From Ptychodera flava (taxonomy: Eukaryota; Hemichordata; Enteropneusta; Ptychoderidae): DNA of 64,000 bases. The notes under the pieces were generated by a model. It saw nothing but the letters and a program-made list of their open reading frames with translations, searched no databases and had not been told where the DNA came from. A program made the translations under genes and the position numbers. The stretch lies in the NCBI RefSeq assembly GCF_041260155.1, contig NC_091940.1, positions 5,491,001 through 5,555,000 of the forward strand. The letters are read 5' to 3'. Shown piece by piece: positions 39,213-64,000 of this stretch. Each line of letters starts with the position of its first letter. The first letter of the stretch is position 1.

Positions 39213-39895
39213 CCTAGGCATAGGGGGTCGTAGAAATGTCCGTTCCAAGGGGTAGGGGCGGGGGTAGGGGTGTCTTTGTCTCAGCACAGGTTTATTCTTG
39301 CTATGGTTTATTTTATTTTAATACGTTTGACTATGATATGTATTGCCAATAAAGATTTATACTGCCAACCTTTGCTGTCTTGGTCTCGCTCAAGCTTCTG
39401 TGATCCTATGTTAGCACTAGTTTTGTCACGATTTCTTTTTCTCCGTCGCTGTGTCACGTTCCTTTGACAATCTTAGGCGAAGTTTTGTCACGCGCGTTCG
39501 TTTTGACTTTGTCAAAGTTAATCTGGTGACAGCGTCCACAGATTAGTAATTTACCCTTGCTTGCTTTTGCGCATAAGGCAATCAAACGCATCAGATACTA
39601 AGACGCAACACAGTGACAAATCGCCTAAGATTGTCAAAGGACAAATACGTGACACAGGACAGTACTGTCTATATGAGCGGACGGAGGAAAAAGAAATCGT
39701 TATAAAACCAGTGCTAACATAAGACCAAGACAGCAAAGGTTGGCAGTATAAATCTTTATCGGCAATACATATCATAGTCAAACGTATTAAAATAAAATAA
39801 ACCATAGCAAGAAGAAACCTGTGCTGAGACCAAGACACCCTATCCCCGCCCCTACCCCTGGGGACGGACATTTCTACGACCCCCTATGACCTAGG
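39213..39895. mobile_element. Fold-back element with about 280-bp inverted arms
   Basis: The left arm 39,213 to about 39,491 and right arm about 39,612-39,895 are highly similar reverse complements; both tips carry CCTAGG and then ATAGGGGGTCGTAGAAATGT. The left arm has about 19 extra bases near 39,388-39,406. A 120-base spacer separates the arms. The arms encode the same short peptide on opposite strands, which is a consequence of the palindrome and not a gene. High arm similarity suggests a young element or gene conversion between arms. Confidence 0.88.
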
Positions 39896-41420
39896 CTGCC
39901 AAATTTCGAATAGGTTTGTATGATATAGTAAAGACATATGTGGCATAAAATGTGGCAGATTTTTATATTTTTTCAAAATTCACCAACTTAAGCAAATGCT
40001 AACCCCATTATTAAAGAGACAAGGTCGTCGTTTTTGCTATTTTCCTATGTCATGAAATATCATCTTCTCAAATTCCACCATTCCCTCGAGAAATCTTGAT
40101 TATGCGTGATACAAATGCAGGATAGCACTTTTCCGTATTATTTGCTGAAATTTTCTGTTTTATAGAGTGTCCGTTAGCTTTATTCTGTTTGGGTGAAACA
40201 AGAAATTATACCATGTTTTCTCAAGCCGATCTTGTGTCTGTTTTGTAAGCAATTCTTTCGGTATTTTCAGGTTAAAGCAATATTTCTTAAACGATGCAAA
40301 TTGGTAAAATAACATACACAGAGAGTGAATGTGTCCATTGTAATGCAAAATATAGCCTTATTCATGTGACAAATATAATTCAGATCTAGATCATTGCCAG
40401 ATTTCAATGATACATGACTTATATCAAATGCGATAAAACCAGTCCATGGATTATGAACGAGTCTTATTGACTTACAATGAGACGGTTCACAATCACATAT
40501 CTAGACAAATAACAAATCCAATGAGCAAATAAAGAAGAAAATACAATATTGGATTTATATCAACAACGAAAAGTACACGTATCTAGGAAGCCGTCAGACC
40601 AAGAAATGTCTTAATCGCTTTTAATAGACAGAGATACACGAGAGATGACTTGCTTGTTTTGTGATGCTCGAATTTCGGAAAGTCTTATACATAGATTTAA
40701 TCTCCGTGATAATGGAAAATATTTGATTCTGATATCTTCATACCATAGGGCCGGACAAATAAAAACAAATGAAATCCATCTTCTTCTGTTGCCATATTTC
40801 CAATATCATTGCAGTGTGCACAAATCCTTTGTTGAAATGGCAGATTAAGGTGGTGACCAATTTTCAACATTAAGTTTGTGAGTAGAACAACGAAAATTGT
40901 TATCTTTCTATCCCAACTCAGAAAATTCAAACATTTCTCTGGTTCAAGTAGGGATGTAAATGTACAATATAGATTTTGACGAGGCGAACTTGTAATATCA
41001 GTTTATCATTCTTGATTGTTACAGACTTGCACCCTTTGTGAAAAGTTCAACAATATACTTATTTGTCTCCAACCCGTTGTTCAAACAATAAAAGACCAAA
41101 CCATAAAGCACATTTTTACACATGTAGCTCACCTAACTCTACCAATTTAATCCAGTTGTTTTAACATCAAATAAAACTCTCTAGGGTAGCTATTATTCTC
41201 CATTTCAATCAATTTTAACCAATAAGCCACACATCTTTCAAAATAAAAACAACAGGATGCCTGTCACATTTATCTAGTATGGTCGCAGTGTTAACACAAC
41301 TGTTCACAGCTGTTGAAATTTACAAAACTTGATTTGAACGCGTTCAATACTCTCTGAATACTCAAAACCCAACATCTCACTGCCGTAACAATTGCAGGTA
41401 CAGTGATGGCATCTGATACT

Positions 41421-41513
41421 TTAACCCTTTCACCACCATGGTTTGTCCCAAATCCATTGTTTTCTACGGTAAAGTTGGACCTGTATACAAGGAACTGGGG
41501 GTGAAAGGGTTAA
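41421..41513. mobile_element. 85-bp piggyBac-like MITE flanked by TTAA
   Basis: TTAA at 41,421-41,424 is followed by CCCTTTCACC; the other side reads GGTGAAAGGG then TTAA at 41,510-41,513. A TTAA target duplication with inverted ends starting CCC is the signature of piggyBac insertions. The 85-base body has no coding capacity, so this would be a miniature non-autonomous copy. Confidence 0.8.
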
Positions 41514-43091
41514 AGACGTTTTCAATTGACATTCCATCTATTTTCTTAAGTACTACTTGAACAGAAATTAAAGCTTTCATGGTCTTGGCTACTAAATTAG
41601 ATTTTTAAGGGGAGCAGAACAACCTAGACGGAAAAAGCAAACCTAAATATCAGTTACTCATCGGTTGCTAAGACGCTCATCCAAGTCTGTTACATCAAAG
41701 TAGCTCTTATTGTAGTGTTGTGTACGTGAGTAGTCTCCATGCATGGTAACGGAGCAGATTTTAAGGAACTTTGATGGGAGAAGATATTTTCATCAATATT
41801 TCATTAATGGCCCTCTTCAGCAAAAATCGTAAAAGCTTCAGTTGATTGTATCAAGACCATTGATGGTATTTAGACTCTTTTATCATATTACTGTCGAGCG
41901 TGTTTTGCAAAATACCAACGAAGTTTTCGTAGCACAACTTGGATTCATTACTGCACACGATTAACCAAAAACCATTGTCTCATTACAAGCGGCGTCTGAC
42001 CACGGACTTCATTCTCGGCTAATGTGGATGGCATCACCTCATGCGGTGTTCACAGCATTTTCACGTTATTGTGTTGCTGGTTTCCTCACGCATGCAATCG
42101 CATAGACACGTGACAAAAGACAACCATTGAATTACAGGTTCATCAAATTTGGCAAGACAATGCCTCAACTGTCCTGAAAATACGAACGTGGCAGTTTTAT
42201 TCTATTGTGATTGTGGCAGTAGCAGCGGTGATCATGATGACGATGATAATGATCATAGCAACAACAGCTGTCGAGGTAGCCTTATAAATATAATAAAGAG
42301 TATGATTTATAGATGAGGAAAATGAAAGCGTGTGGTTTCTTTACCGCCTTGACAAAAATCGGGACTAGTTCATTGGTGCTTTTGGACATGAGATGTATTA
42401 TATCAGTTGAATTGTAATAACTGCCAATGCATTGGTTTTATTTTCCTGTGCCTAAACTATCCACATGATATCAGCCGTAAACAAAGGCAAAACACAATGG
42501 TTTCAGCATGTGCAGAGTGATGGAGGGCCTTACTTTGGCAAGGTGACCTGTCTATGCATGCAATACTTTCCTATTATGGCCACTCTGGCTTTTTACATTA
42601 TTCGGTCCTGCTTTTTAGGACTCGTACATGGCACGGGGCTTGTAGTATTGGTAAAGCACGGCTCAATAGCCATCACGAAAGACGACCGGCCGTTGTTTGA
42701 TGTACCGTGGAGGTAGCACACATGCAGATACAGAGGTGAACGTACTTCGGTCAACTGTATGTAGACCAATTCCCGCCTTTTCAGAACGAGTCACGTCAAT
42801 TATACGATTTTATTGTCTTTCACATTCTATTGGATTTTCTGTCTTTTGTTCACTACTATGGATCGACTTTTCTTTTCTTTGTCACTCGACTGTGTTGAAT
42901 AAATGTTGATAATGACAATGGGATCGATTTTAACCTGTTGAAATATCTTCTTTCTCGAGATTATAATAGAAAAAAGTTTACGTAATCGCAAACATGGAAA
43001 CAAAATGCTAAACAAATTGCCAATGAGTGCTAATTATTTTGTCGACAGTGTAGCCACGGAAATTGGATTTTCAGATAAAGAGACGGTTTGG

Positions 43092-43122
43092 CCATGGACG
43101 TACAACAGATGGTACGTCCATG
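43092..43122. repeat. Short perfect inverted repeat
   Basis: CCATGGACGTAC and its reverse complement are separated by about eight bases. Too short to classify; it could be a protein-binding palindrome. Confidence 0.7.
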
Positions 43123-43492
43123 GTTTGACGCTGAGTGGATTTAGTATTATTGGTTTGTTCACGTTGGAATAGACTGACCGTGATTGAATAGTTCGTGTCT
43201 CCAGTGTCTCATTTCTACTCTATAAGCTCTGTAGTCCATCATGGCCATGATTGAGTAGATAATTGAGTGTATGTTTTCAGCACTGTATATGTACGCATGC
43301 AATGGGCAACACCAATGTTTCAGACTCACAAACAGTACAGACACTCAGAATTCGGCACAAACAGTGAAATCCTTTCTATACTAAACAACATCTGTAATCA
43401 TTAAGTTACTTTGCAATATACAGAATTCAGTGAAATGCAAGGGGTGTCAAAGGTTTTTGCCAAACATTTGCTCAAGACTTCACATTTACCAT

Positions 43493-43982
43493 GGTCTATT
43501 CACAGAGCAACCCATAGACTCTGCAGCTAGCGCTCTAGTAAACCATAGACTCTGCAGCTCCGGGGTCTATTCATTGAGTAAACCATAGATACTGCAGCTC
43601 CGGGGTCTATTCACAGAGCAACCCATACACTCTGCAGCTCCAGGGTCTATTCATTGAGTAAACCATAGACACTGCAGCTCCGGGGTCTATTCATTGAGTA
43701 AACCATAGACTCTGCAGCTCCAGGGTCTATTCACAGAGCAACCCATGGACTCTGCAGCTCCAGGGTCTATTCATTGAGTAAACCATAGATACTGCAGCTC
43801 CGGGGTCTATTCATTGAGTAAACCATAGACTCTGCAGCTCCGGGGTCTATTCATTGAGTAAACCATAGACACTGCAGCTCCAGGGTCTATTCATTGAGTA
43901 AACCATAGACTCTGCAGCTCCAGGGTCTATTCATTGAGTAAACCATAGACTCTGCAGCTCCAGGGTCTATTCATTGAGTAAA
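43493..43982. repeat. 40-bp minisatellite, about 12 copies
   Basis: The unit carries TCTGCAGCTCC(A/G)GGGTCTATTC followed by either attgagta or acagagca, then AACCCATA or AACCATAG. Nine or so units share the first variant and three the second, interspersed. The second unit is shortened to about 30 bases. Each unit has a CTGCAG palindrome. No gaps of unique sequence lie between units, so it is not a CRISPR-like array. Confidence 0.95.
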
Positions 43983-46458
43983 CGTTCCAAATAATAGAGC
44001 CCACGCGACAAAGTTGGCGCCATTTCAAATCCAAACCGAACGACAATTCAACAGCAAGGTCACCGAGCATTGAACCTCGGATGACAACAGCCATGAATAA
44101 TAGAATATTTCTCATAGCCTCGCTCGAGAGAAGGCGTAGCTTCTTCGGAATTGCCGTTTACATTACATTAAATTGAATTTTTTTACAGTTTCTTCCTGCC
44201 CTAGTATCAACGCCATATTTCGGAAATGTATTGTCCATGATTTCGGAATGTACGATCTTGAAATCTTGGTTTTAAAATAACACATAGTGTCTGAAATTTA
44301 AGAGATAATAATTAGCATATTGTTACTCCTTACCACAGTCCCTCCACCATTACAGAAAAATCGATAGTGGTTTCTGACGTGCAAGAACCCGGATGTTAAT
44401 AGTCACCATTCGTCGTTTTTCGTAACGATCCTTAGCGATGAATGGATTATCCAGGTAAAACCTAGATGCTGAAGGCAAGTAATGATTTTGGTATTGTAAA
44501 GAGAATCTCTTTACTTAGAAAATGCTGATTGTACATGAGTTTTTATACATGAAGACGATGCCTACTAGTGGGTGAATTCCCGCCTGATACCAGGAAACGA
44601 TGATTCTGATATTTTCACTCACAGCCGTTAAAACATGGATAAAAAACAATTATAGGCCAGGCGGGCATTGTACTCTAAATCTCCTGTATAACTATATCTC
44701 TAATATAATGGGTTCCTTCTTACGGATGGCAAAGAGTCGAATATGTTACCAACAAACTGTTGCAGAAGAAATAAGACAACATTATGACTGGAAATTAGAG
44801 GAAAATAAATTTGTTATAATTTCTTTCAGAGTGAGTATCATCAAGTTTCTTTTGGGGTTAGTGAATTACGAATTAGGGATGACACATGTCATGTGTGTGG
44901 TGTTTTGTTTTCATCGACAAATACAAAGAAGGTTTTATCAAAAGAGATCTAGACAGATGGGAAACCGTGCACTTTCAAGTTGATATGGAAGATGCAGACA
45001 TACGAAGTTATGAGAAGACTAAAACTCTACAGAATGTGAAAAATGAAAAGAAATTATCAGATGATTCCTCGGTTTGAAGTAAGTGTATTAGGTAGTCTTC
45101 ATATTGCAGTGGAAAGTCCTGAGAAAGCTGAAAATAATTAACTATCGTTATTTCTCCCATGATAGCATGATAATAAATTTCAAACGAAAACAAATCACCA
45201 TGTCTGGCAACTATTGTACCGTGTTGACGTTTGACTATTGTGACATCATCTGGCACTATGTTCGTCACAATCTTTGATCACAGCACCACTTTCCTGAGAT
45301 CAAAACTTTCGGTCGGTGAATCGTTTTGGTCTACAAGACAAAAAAAAGTAACTATTTCAAGAACGTGAAGCTGAAATCGACAATAAAAACTCAACGAAGC
45401 AAAACGCGTGGAGGCGCCGAGGATTGCGCTTTACGAGCTATTCACCCGGCGCCCCATAAATATCACCTATTCTACTTGATATTGTAGGTAAATATTTAAT
45501 GAGATGTTTCAGTAACAGTTGGCTTTGTGTAGCCCTCTTCACAGGTCACAAACTAAGTATGCATACAAAACGTTAAAGTGGAAAACCTGGGTGTGATGAA
45601 CATGACTTTTGGTCTACATTTACAAACTACGTGCATTATTAATCAAGATATCCCACAGGACATTCGTCGATTGGTATAAATCATAGAATACCGGACAGGC
45701 TATATTTTGCTGTAAGCTTATTTTGCGAAAACAAATTAAAGTGCATATATAGTGATCAAGAGACGCGATCAGTATGTCTCGGAGAACCGTACCCGTTTTG
45801 AATAAGTTCTCTTCGCATAAGATTACTTGATTTAAAAAATAACTAATGCACCAAGAAATGAAATGAAAAATGCTTTATTTGTGAGAACATATGGTATGTA
45901 CTGAGTGACTTCTCGTTTAGCTTGACTTTGATCAGTCACTTGCAATTCGATATCAATAATACCCGTATAGAAGAAACGACAGGTGACAGAGTTCACCTGT
46001 TTACAGAACACGTGTCCACGTGCACAGACAGCGCTTTCAGTTTATCAATCGAAGTTGAACAAATAATGGACCGTGGCCAATTTGTGGAAATTTCGATTGT
46101 AAGGAGGTATGGAGACTCACGTGCAAGTATACTGCAGACAACTATATCACAGGATCGATGGCAAGAGTCGTGTCGTCATAAACCAACGAACTTAAGTATG
46201 ACGTCACATTTTGTCTTCATGCAGACCGCCTGCCCAATGTGTGCAAGGTCATTGATCGAAGTCTCCGCTCAGTTAGAGTTGTAATTAACTTTCAAAGATG
46301 AAAGCCAACTTTAAAAATTGAACAAAGTTAATGATGTAAAGTGACATTCCCTCCTCAAAATCTCTCGAATTGCACAACACATACCGTGCTTCCAATATTT
46401 CAGTTTCATTTTCAATATATTTGCAGATGATAAAACCGTCTTGTTTTCAAATATACAG

Positions 46459-46635
<177 letters not shown>

Positions 46636-46954
46636 TTTTTTTCCAGTCGGACGATGTGTCGATTGTCGCTAATAAATCTCCGTTAAGGGATCTTTATGAA
46701 GGGAAGCATACAAAACCTTCAGACTCAGAGTACAACTGTTATTTGTTGCCCTCCATGTGTTCGTGTGCACCTGCAGAAGGACAAATGGTTAAAACACATA
46801 ATCTCTGCCGTATTTTACCTTGTCTTGGGCGAGACAAATGGCTTGTGCATTAACTTAGCGTTGATTGCTCCTCAACCAGAAAACAATTTGGTCATTTGCA
46901 CCTGTCCAAGAGACCACCCGTCATGCTGCCAATGAGTGACCTATTTTGGCATAG

Positions 46955-47137
46955 CGAAGGTTGTATGACCTTCTTTCGCATTTAACCTACATGACCATGT
47001 ATAAATGCACGCCTCTGCGTGAATGACTCTATACATCGCAACACAGACACGCTATGCTGACACTGGCGTGGGTTTTGGCCCTTTTTTGTGCGTTTTATAA
47101 AGCAAGGACAATGATTTTGTCAAAAACGAATGTCTGA
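46955..47137 (+). other. TATA box and 27-codon signal-peptide-like frame
   Basis: TATAAA at 47,000-47,005 is followed about 50 bases later by an ATG (47,054). The frame reads MLTLAWVLALFCAFYKA and stops at 47,135-47,137. A palindrome-like AGGTTGTATGACCT lies about 35 bases upstream of the TATA box. The arrangement resembles the first exon of a secreted protein, but no good donor follows and no downstream exon was recognised. It may be chance. Confidence 0.2.
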
Positions 47138-48383
47138 TACGCTCTAAGTCACTGTCATTTCTTTACTAGACCTATCTAAATTCTATAGCCTGTTCAGTCA
47201 CTGTGTTGAAAGATTGTTCTGCTACCTGCCGCAACGCGTCCTATACAATTGTAGACAATACAGGACGCTCTGGTCATGGAAGTGTTGTACCTGTAACAAT
47301 GACCACTCTCGTTTTTTAAACATTAATTTATAGAATGCTTATCACGTCAGCGTTGCCAATTCTTTGTTTGACATTAGTTCCCACGGTTGTCCGTACTCTG
47401 TATAGATGCTCCTTTGCCGCGAAGTACCGCCGACAATGGCGCTCCTTCACACGTTCAAAATAAAATGAGTTGAAGCCCAGACAGTTGTCGTCTAGAAATT
47501 GAACACTGCATATTTTATGCGTTCAATGAGCTGTCAAGCTGTTCGAGCTATTTTTAATATCAAAAACGTAGAAAAATGGGAACAAAATGATATGAGAAAA
47601 ACATCCATGGTACTTGAGCACTTTGTATCAACCCCACAAGTTTGAGTTTTACGTCGACCGAAAACTTTCTAGAAAATGAAACACTCTGTGTCATATAGAA
47701 ATTCTATGTACAGGAATCCGTCAAAATGAGAATTCAAGTACTTTACCAAATACATCACAGATGAAGTAAACTTGTACGCACGATGTGGATGGCAAACACA
47801 TCTCACATATGTAGATTGTAGTCAAATGTTGTATAGTTTAATTTGTTTACCCTTCAACGCTGGGACTTACTTCTAACATCACTGTCATTGGCAGAATTTG
47901 TACAATGTATTATTAGTTTCATCACATTTCGTGTATGTTTGCGAAAACATTTAGTAAATTGACGAAGTCATGTCTACATTTTGAGAACTGAGCACCAGTA
48001 CTCTTTGATGTGATACGCCAATTGGCCGCTGTTTGCATTTATCCTGGCCAATCAACACTTTACAAGCCTCTCTTTTTCACTGGTATCGAAATCAGTTGAA
48101 ACAATTGACTGTCTATAATCAATGTCATCTGGAATATTGTTTCATCTCTAATTGGAAGACTGGCATAGATACACATTAAAAAATCGGAAATTTGTCTTCA
48201 ATTTCCGAAGAGAAACAGGATAAGGTTAAGGCATTCACCGGCTCTGTACAAAAGCCGATCAAAGGTGCCCAGCTAGTAATACACCACATTCTGAATTTCA
48301 TATTCCGTTTATGTATAATTCATCATGCTCTGTGAGTTATGTCCACATAAGCCAGCACCATGCTAAATCTAGCCTACGTGGTT

Positions 48384-61386
<13,003 letters not shown>

Positions 61387-63560
61387 GCTTTATCGAAACC
61401 AGGAAGTTAACGTTTGACACGACAGTTAAATTGAAAGCGATGATCTACGTCCGTACTGGACAGTACCTCACTACTTCTGATATGCTAGATGTGAGTTGGC
61501 TCTACAAATTCGTAGTTGTACTTTTGGAACTTGGAATCCAAAGGTTGGATTCTACCGTGTTCCTTCAGTTGACCCAAATTAGTTCTATGACCGGTCGGGG
61601 AACTCCCAGAACATGTAGAGCTTTTGTACGTACACTTCCGTCCTTCTCTGGATTGATGATGTCATAAAAATCAGTTTCCTTTTTAGGAGTCATCGAAACT
61701 AGTCGTACTTTTGTGTCTAATGAAAAAAGCCAACAATTAGCAGAAACACACCCAAACTTGCATCTTTGTCGAAGATACCTCATTATGTTCTGTAAATAAG
61801 AGCCATATTTCAGGTTGAAGTCTCCAGAATCTGCTGGATTGTGTTTTAAAATGTCTGACTATCGCTTTCAACGAGTAGTACAAGCTAACAGTTGCAATGA
61901 AAGACTTAATTGAATCTCAGACCAAATATTCAACGCTCAACACAGTGGAAACAACATTTTTAAAGTAAAAAAATTTATTTCAACTCATTTACATTAAAAT
62001 ATTGACAAGCAAAACACTGATTACCAATATTTATAGATTTCAAAATTGCTGTAAATCGTGTTTCAAATATATTTCCTCCCTGTGAGGACTTAATAATTTG
62101 CGTAAAGTGACATTATTTGTAACTGTTGGTGATATTTTCATTATTTTTGTTCATAAAATAAAGTATCTTTCTTCTTCCCCGAAAATGTATCGCAATACCG
62201 GGTATTAGCCTGTGTTCAATTGTAAATATTGTTCTTGAAAAGTGATCATAATCGGAACTAGAATTCAGGTCATTTTCAACAGTGACGTCATGCATTACAA
62301 AATGGTAGGCTGTGTTGATAGGTTGATCATCAGCAACTTGTTTTATGGATTAGTAGCAGATGGATCAAAATGAATGGAAATTACACTAAAAGTTAATCTG
62401 AAAGTATTTTGTCAACTGTTAAGATAGAATGCGCCTCGAAAGTGAAAGACTTAAACTTTTGTCGAACTTTCCTCAAGGAATCTTTCAACCATTCTCTTTC
62501 AAACTCAAGAATGAAAATAAGGTGTCACCACGCAAATTTTGGTAGGCGTACTAGAGAGAAACAAATTACACAAGATTTACTGATATTTGAAATTCAAAAT
62601 GGCCGCCATCCTTGTGTTATCTTTATCAGGGAAGGGGGATTTTTCGATTTTCGAAAAACTAAGACGGTAAAAATTTTTCTTACACTAAGAGCTTTAAAAT
62701 GAATCCCCATAAGTGGTAGATCAAAAAAGGATTGTAAAAGTTTGAGAGTCCGAATATCTGTCCCCGAGGCGCATTCTACCTTAAGCGAACCTTGAATATG
62801 TTAATCCACAATCCTCTGAGAGATATGCAGTGGTACATCCTCTATCATTATGGTATACGGATACGTGATTGACTATTATATCTGGGAAATGGTGGTCAAA
62901 ATGGAACATAACCTGCGATCAATATTTCTACATTTGTTGTTGCAAGCCTTAATTGCTGATTGGACAAAGAAACCATCGAGCGAAAATTGACTGAAAATTA
63001 TGTAAATTCCGGGAAGAAATACAGGCATGCCTTGCAAAATGGCGAAACAACTTTGTCAAATGTAGTAACGGGAAACGTTACACGTCTCTATAGGGATGGA
63101 CAAAATACAAGATCTAGTGGCACATCAGTGGGTATATATCCCGTGATACTTTTGACGTGTGCGTGTTCATCTTGTTTAACGTCCATCACGACAGTTAGGT
63201 TGACCAAGGAAAGCTGAGATGGAAGTTTTGGTCGCCATGGCGAGCGATGTTCTTTTTCTAGATCAGCAATAATATCAGGAATACCTCCGTTTAGGATATA
63301 AGGCCACAAAAATCGACGTTTCTGAGTTTTAAAATTTGTGTTTACCACCTTGTCTATTAATAAACGTAAGAATAAAACGATTAAAGAGGGTTCCTTGCAT
63401 CAAAATCATTGAATATACCCGTCATTTTCTATCATGTTGAAAAAGGCTTATTGCACTGAGTATAGATTGCATTGCATGTTGCTTAGCAACTGCAGCAGTA
63501 TAACTGATTTGAAATTAAGGGCATTAAAAATGTTTTGCATCCGTCATCAGAGCACATTCG
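61387..63560. other. Spacer between the two AOAH genes
   Basis: 2.2 kb. It must contain the promoter of AOAH copy 1 (near 61,390 and rightward) and the 3' UTR of copy 2 (left of 63,561). An ETS-type CAGGAAGT word lies at 61,400-61,407, about 14 bases from the start codon. A MITE occupies 62,425-62,778. I found no TATA box and no other gene. Confidence 0.7.
62425..62778. mobile_element. 350-bp MITE with TA target duplication
   Basis: TA (62,425-62,426) then GAATGCGCCTCG at the left; CGAGGCGCATTC then TA (62,777-62,778) at the right. AAACTTTT and its complement lie further in. A TA duplication is typical of Tc1/mariner-type insertion. No transposase. The 97-codon frame inside is an accident of composition. 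Confidence 0.85.
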
Positions 63561-63689
63561 TTAATAACCTCCTTGGTCGCCGAACAGCTTTCTTATTTTC
63601 TCGTTATTTGGGTTTTCTTTGCCGATTATTTCAGGCCACAATTTGTTGGCTTTGTCCCAGATATACCTAGCTGTCAAAACTTGAGACAT
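63561..63689 (-). CDS. AOAH: Second AOAH gene, last coding exon (gene continues off the window)
   Basis: This is the terminal exon of another acyloxyacyl hydrolase. It encodes 42 residues, including LWPEIIGKENPNNEKIRKLF and GDQGGY, followed by TAA. Length (129 bases), phase 0 acceptor (cttccag) and stop position match exon 19 of copy 1 exactly. The two 42-residue segments agree at 30 positions, so the duplication is not recent. The gene lies on the same strand as copy 1 and upstream of it, a head-to-tail tandem. The rest of the gene is beyond position 64,000. With only this exon visible, I cannot say whether the copy is intact. Confidence 0.93.
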   Translation of the reverse strand: MSQVLTARYIWDKANKLWPEIIGKENPNNEKIRKLFGDQGGY

Positions 63690-64000
63690 CTGGAAGTGAA
63701 TCAGTTGGTGAGAGAGAAAAGAACGAAGGAAAACATCAGAGTCATGCACTCTCACATTTGGAATGAAACAGACACGTCCGATAATTTTGTTCAATTATTT
63801 CGAAAGTTCAAGAGTAAAGGCGATGTCTTCAGCAGACTCCAATGCATGCTGTCTAATGACATCAGTATCAGTGATAGCGGTAAATACAAAACTGTTATAA
63901 AGTGTACGAACACCCTTATTTCATAGTACATCATTTTCTCCCGAATCCTAGATTACTTGTCGCTTGTACGGTTACAAATCCAAATATAAACAGTTGGATT
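63690..64000 (-). other. Last intron of the second AOAH gene, partial
   Basis: 311 bases upstream of the terminal exon. The equivalent of exon 18 (the WQLIEPVDGFHP segment) is not present, so this intron is longer than the 204-base counterpart in copy 1. Confidence 0.75.

Noticed and set aside
39270-39871. Two opposite-strand frames sharing the peptide FILIRLTMICIA
   Set aside because: The shared peptide results from the inverted arms of the fold-back element.
43493-43982. CRISPR-like array
   Set aside because: Units are contiguous 40-base repeats without unique spacers, in animal DNA.
44600-44983. 127-codon plus-strand frame
   Set aside because: Composition is unremarkable, no family resemblance or flanking splice sites; such lengths occur by chance in 64 kb of six-frame sequence.
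45922-46284. 120-codon plus-strand frame
   Set aside because: No domain, no promoter or splice context; probably chance.
63088-63348. 86-codon minus-strand frame downstream of the second AOAH stop
   Set aside because: No recognisable domain, and it would lie in the 3' UTR or spacer of that gene.

Overview
The window is animal nuclear DNA. It holds a 19-exon gene with GT-AG introns, many micro- and minisatellites, and several short inverted-repeat elements. It has no operons, ribosome binding sites or CRISPR arrays. Base composition, intron structure and gene content fit a marine invertebrate, possibly a deuterostome such as a hemichordate, echinoderm or amphioxus. I cannot name a species from the sequence.

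Layout. (1) Positions 1 to about 9,700 are CpG-containing intergenic DNA with microsatellites and one inverted-repeat element (8,701-9,498); no gene was recognised. (2) About 9,700-11,340 is CpG-rich and may hold a promoter. (3) About 11,350-31,200 is visibly CpG-poor and TG/CA-rich. It contains one intact intronless coding exon (26,603-27,664) for a bacterial-like NAD-dependent epimerase/dehydratase of the extended SDR family. A splice acceptor lies just upstream of its ATG, and there is one good candidate upstream exon at 21,429-21,491. I read this block as a single long transcription unit with germline gene-body methylation. (4) About 31,200-48,380 is intergenic and CpG-normal. It holds two large fold-back elements, an 85-bp piggyBac-like MITE, a 40-bp minisatellite and long dinucleotide tracts. 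(5) Positions 48,384-61,386, minus strand, hold a complete acyloxyacyl hydrolase (AOAH) gene. I assembled it by hand as 19 exons, 1,722 coding bases and 573 residues; every junction is GT-AG and every phase agrees. (6) 61,387-63,560 is a 2.2-kb spacer with a TA-flanked MITE. (7) 63,561-63,689, minus strand, is the last coding exon of a second AOAH gene that runs off the right edge, so AOAH is tandemly duplicated head to tail.

Biology. AOAH is a secreted or lysosomal lipase with an N-terminal saposin B domain and a GDSL-type catalytic domain. It removes the secondary acyl chains of lipid A and so detoxifies bacterial LPS. A tandem pair suggests expansion of LPS handling in this animal. The epimerase probably acts on a nucleotide sugar, but its substrate cannot be read from the sequence. 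I see no pathway link between the epimerase and the AOAH genes. CpG depletion over the epimerase unit but not over AOAH suggests the former is constitutively expressed and the latter tissue-restricted or inducible; this is inference.
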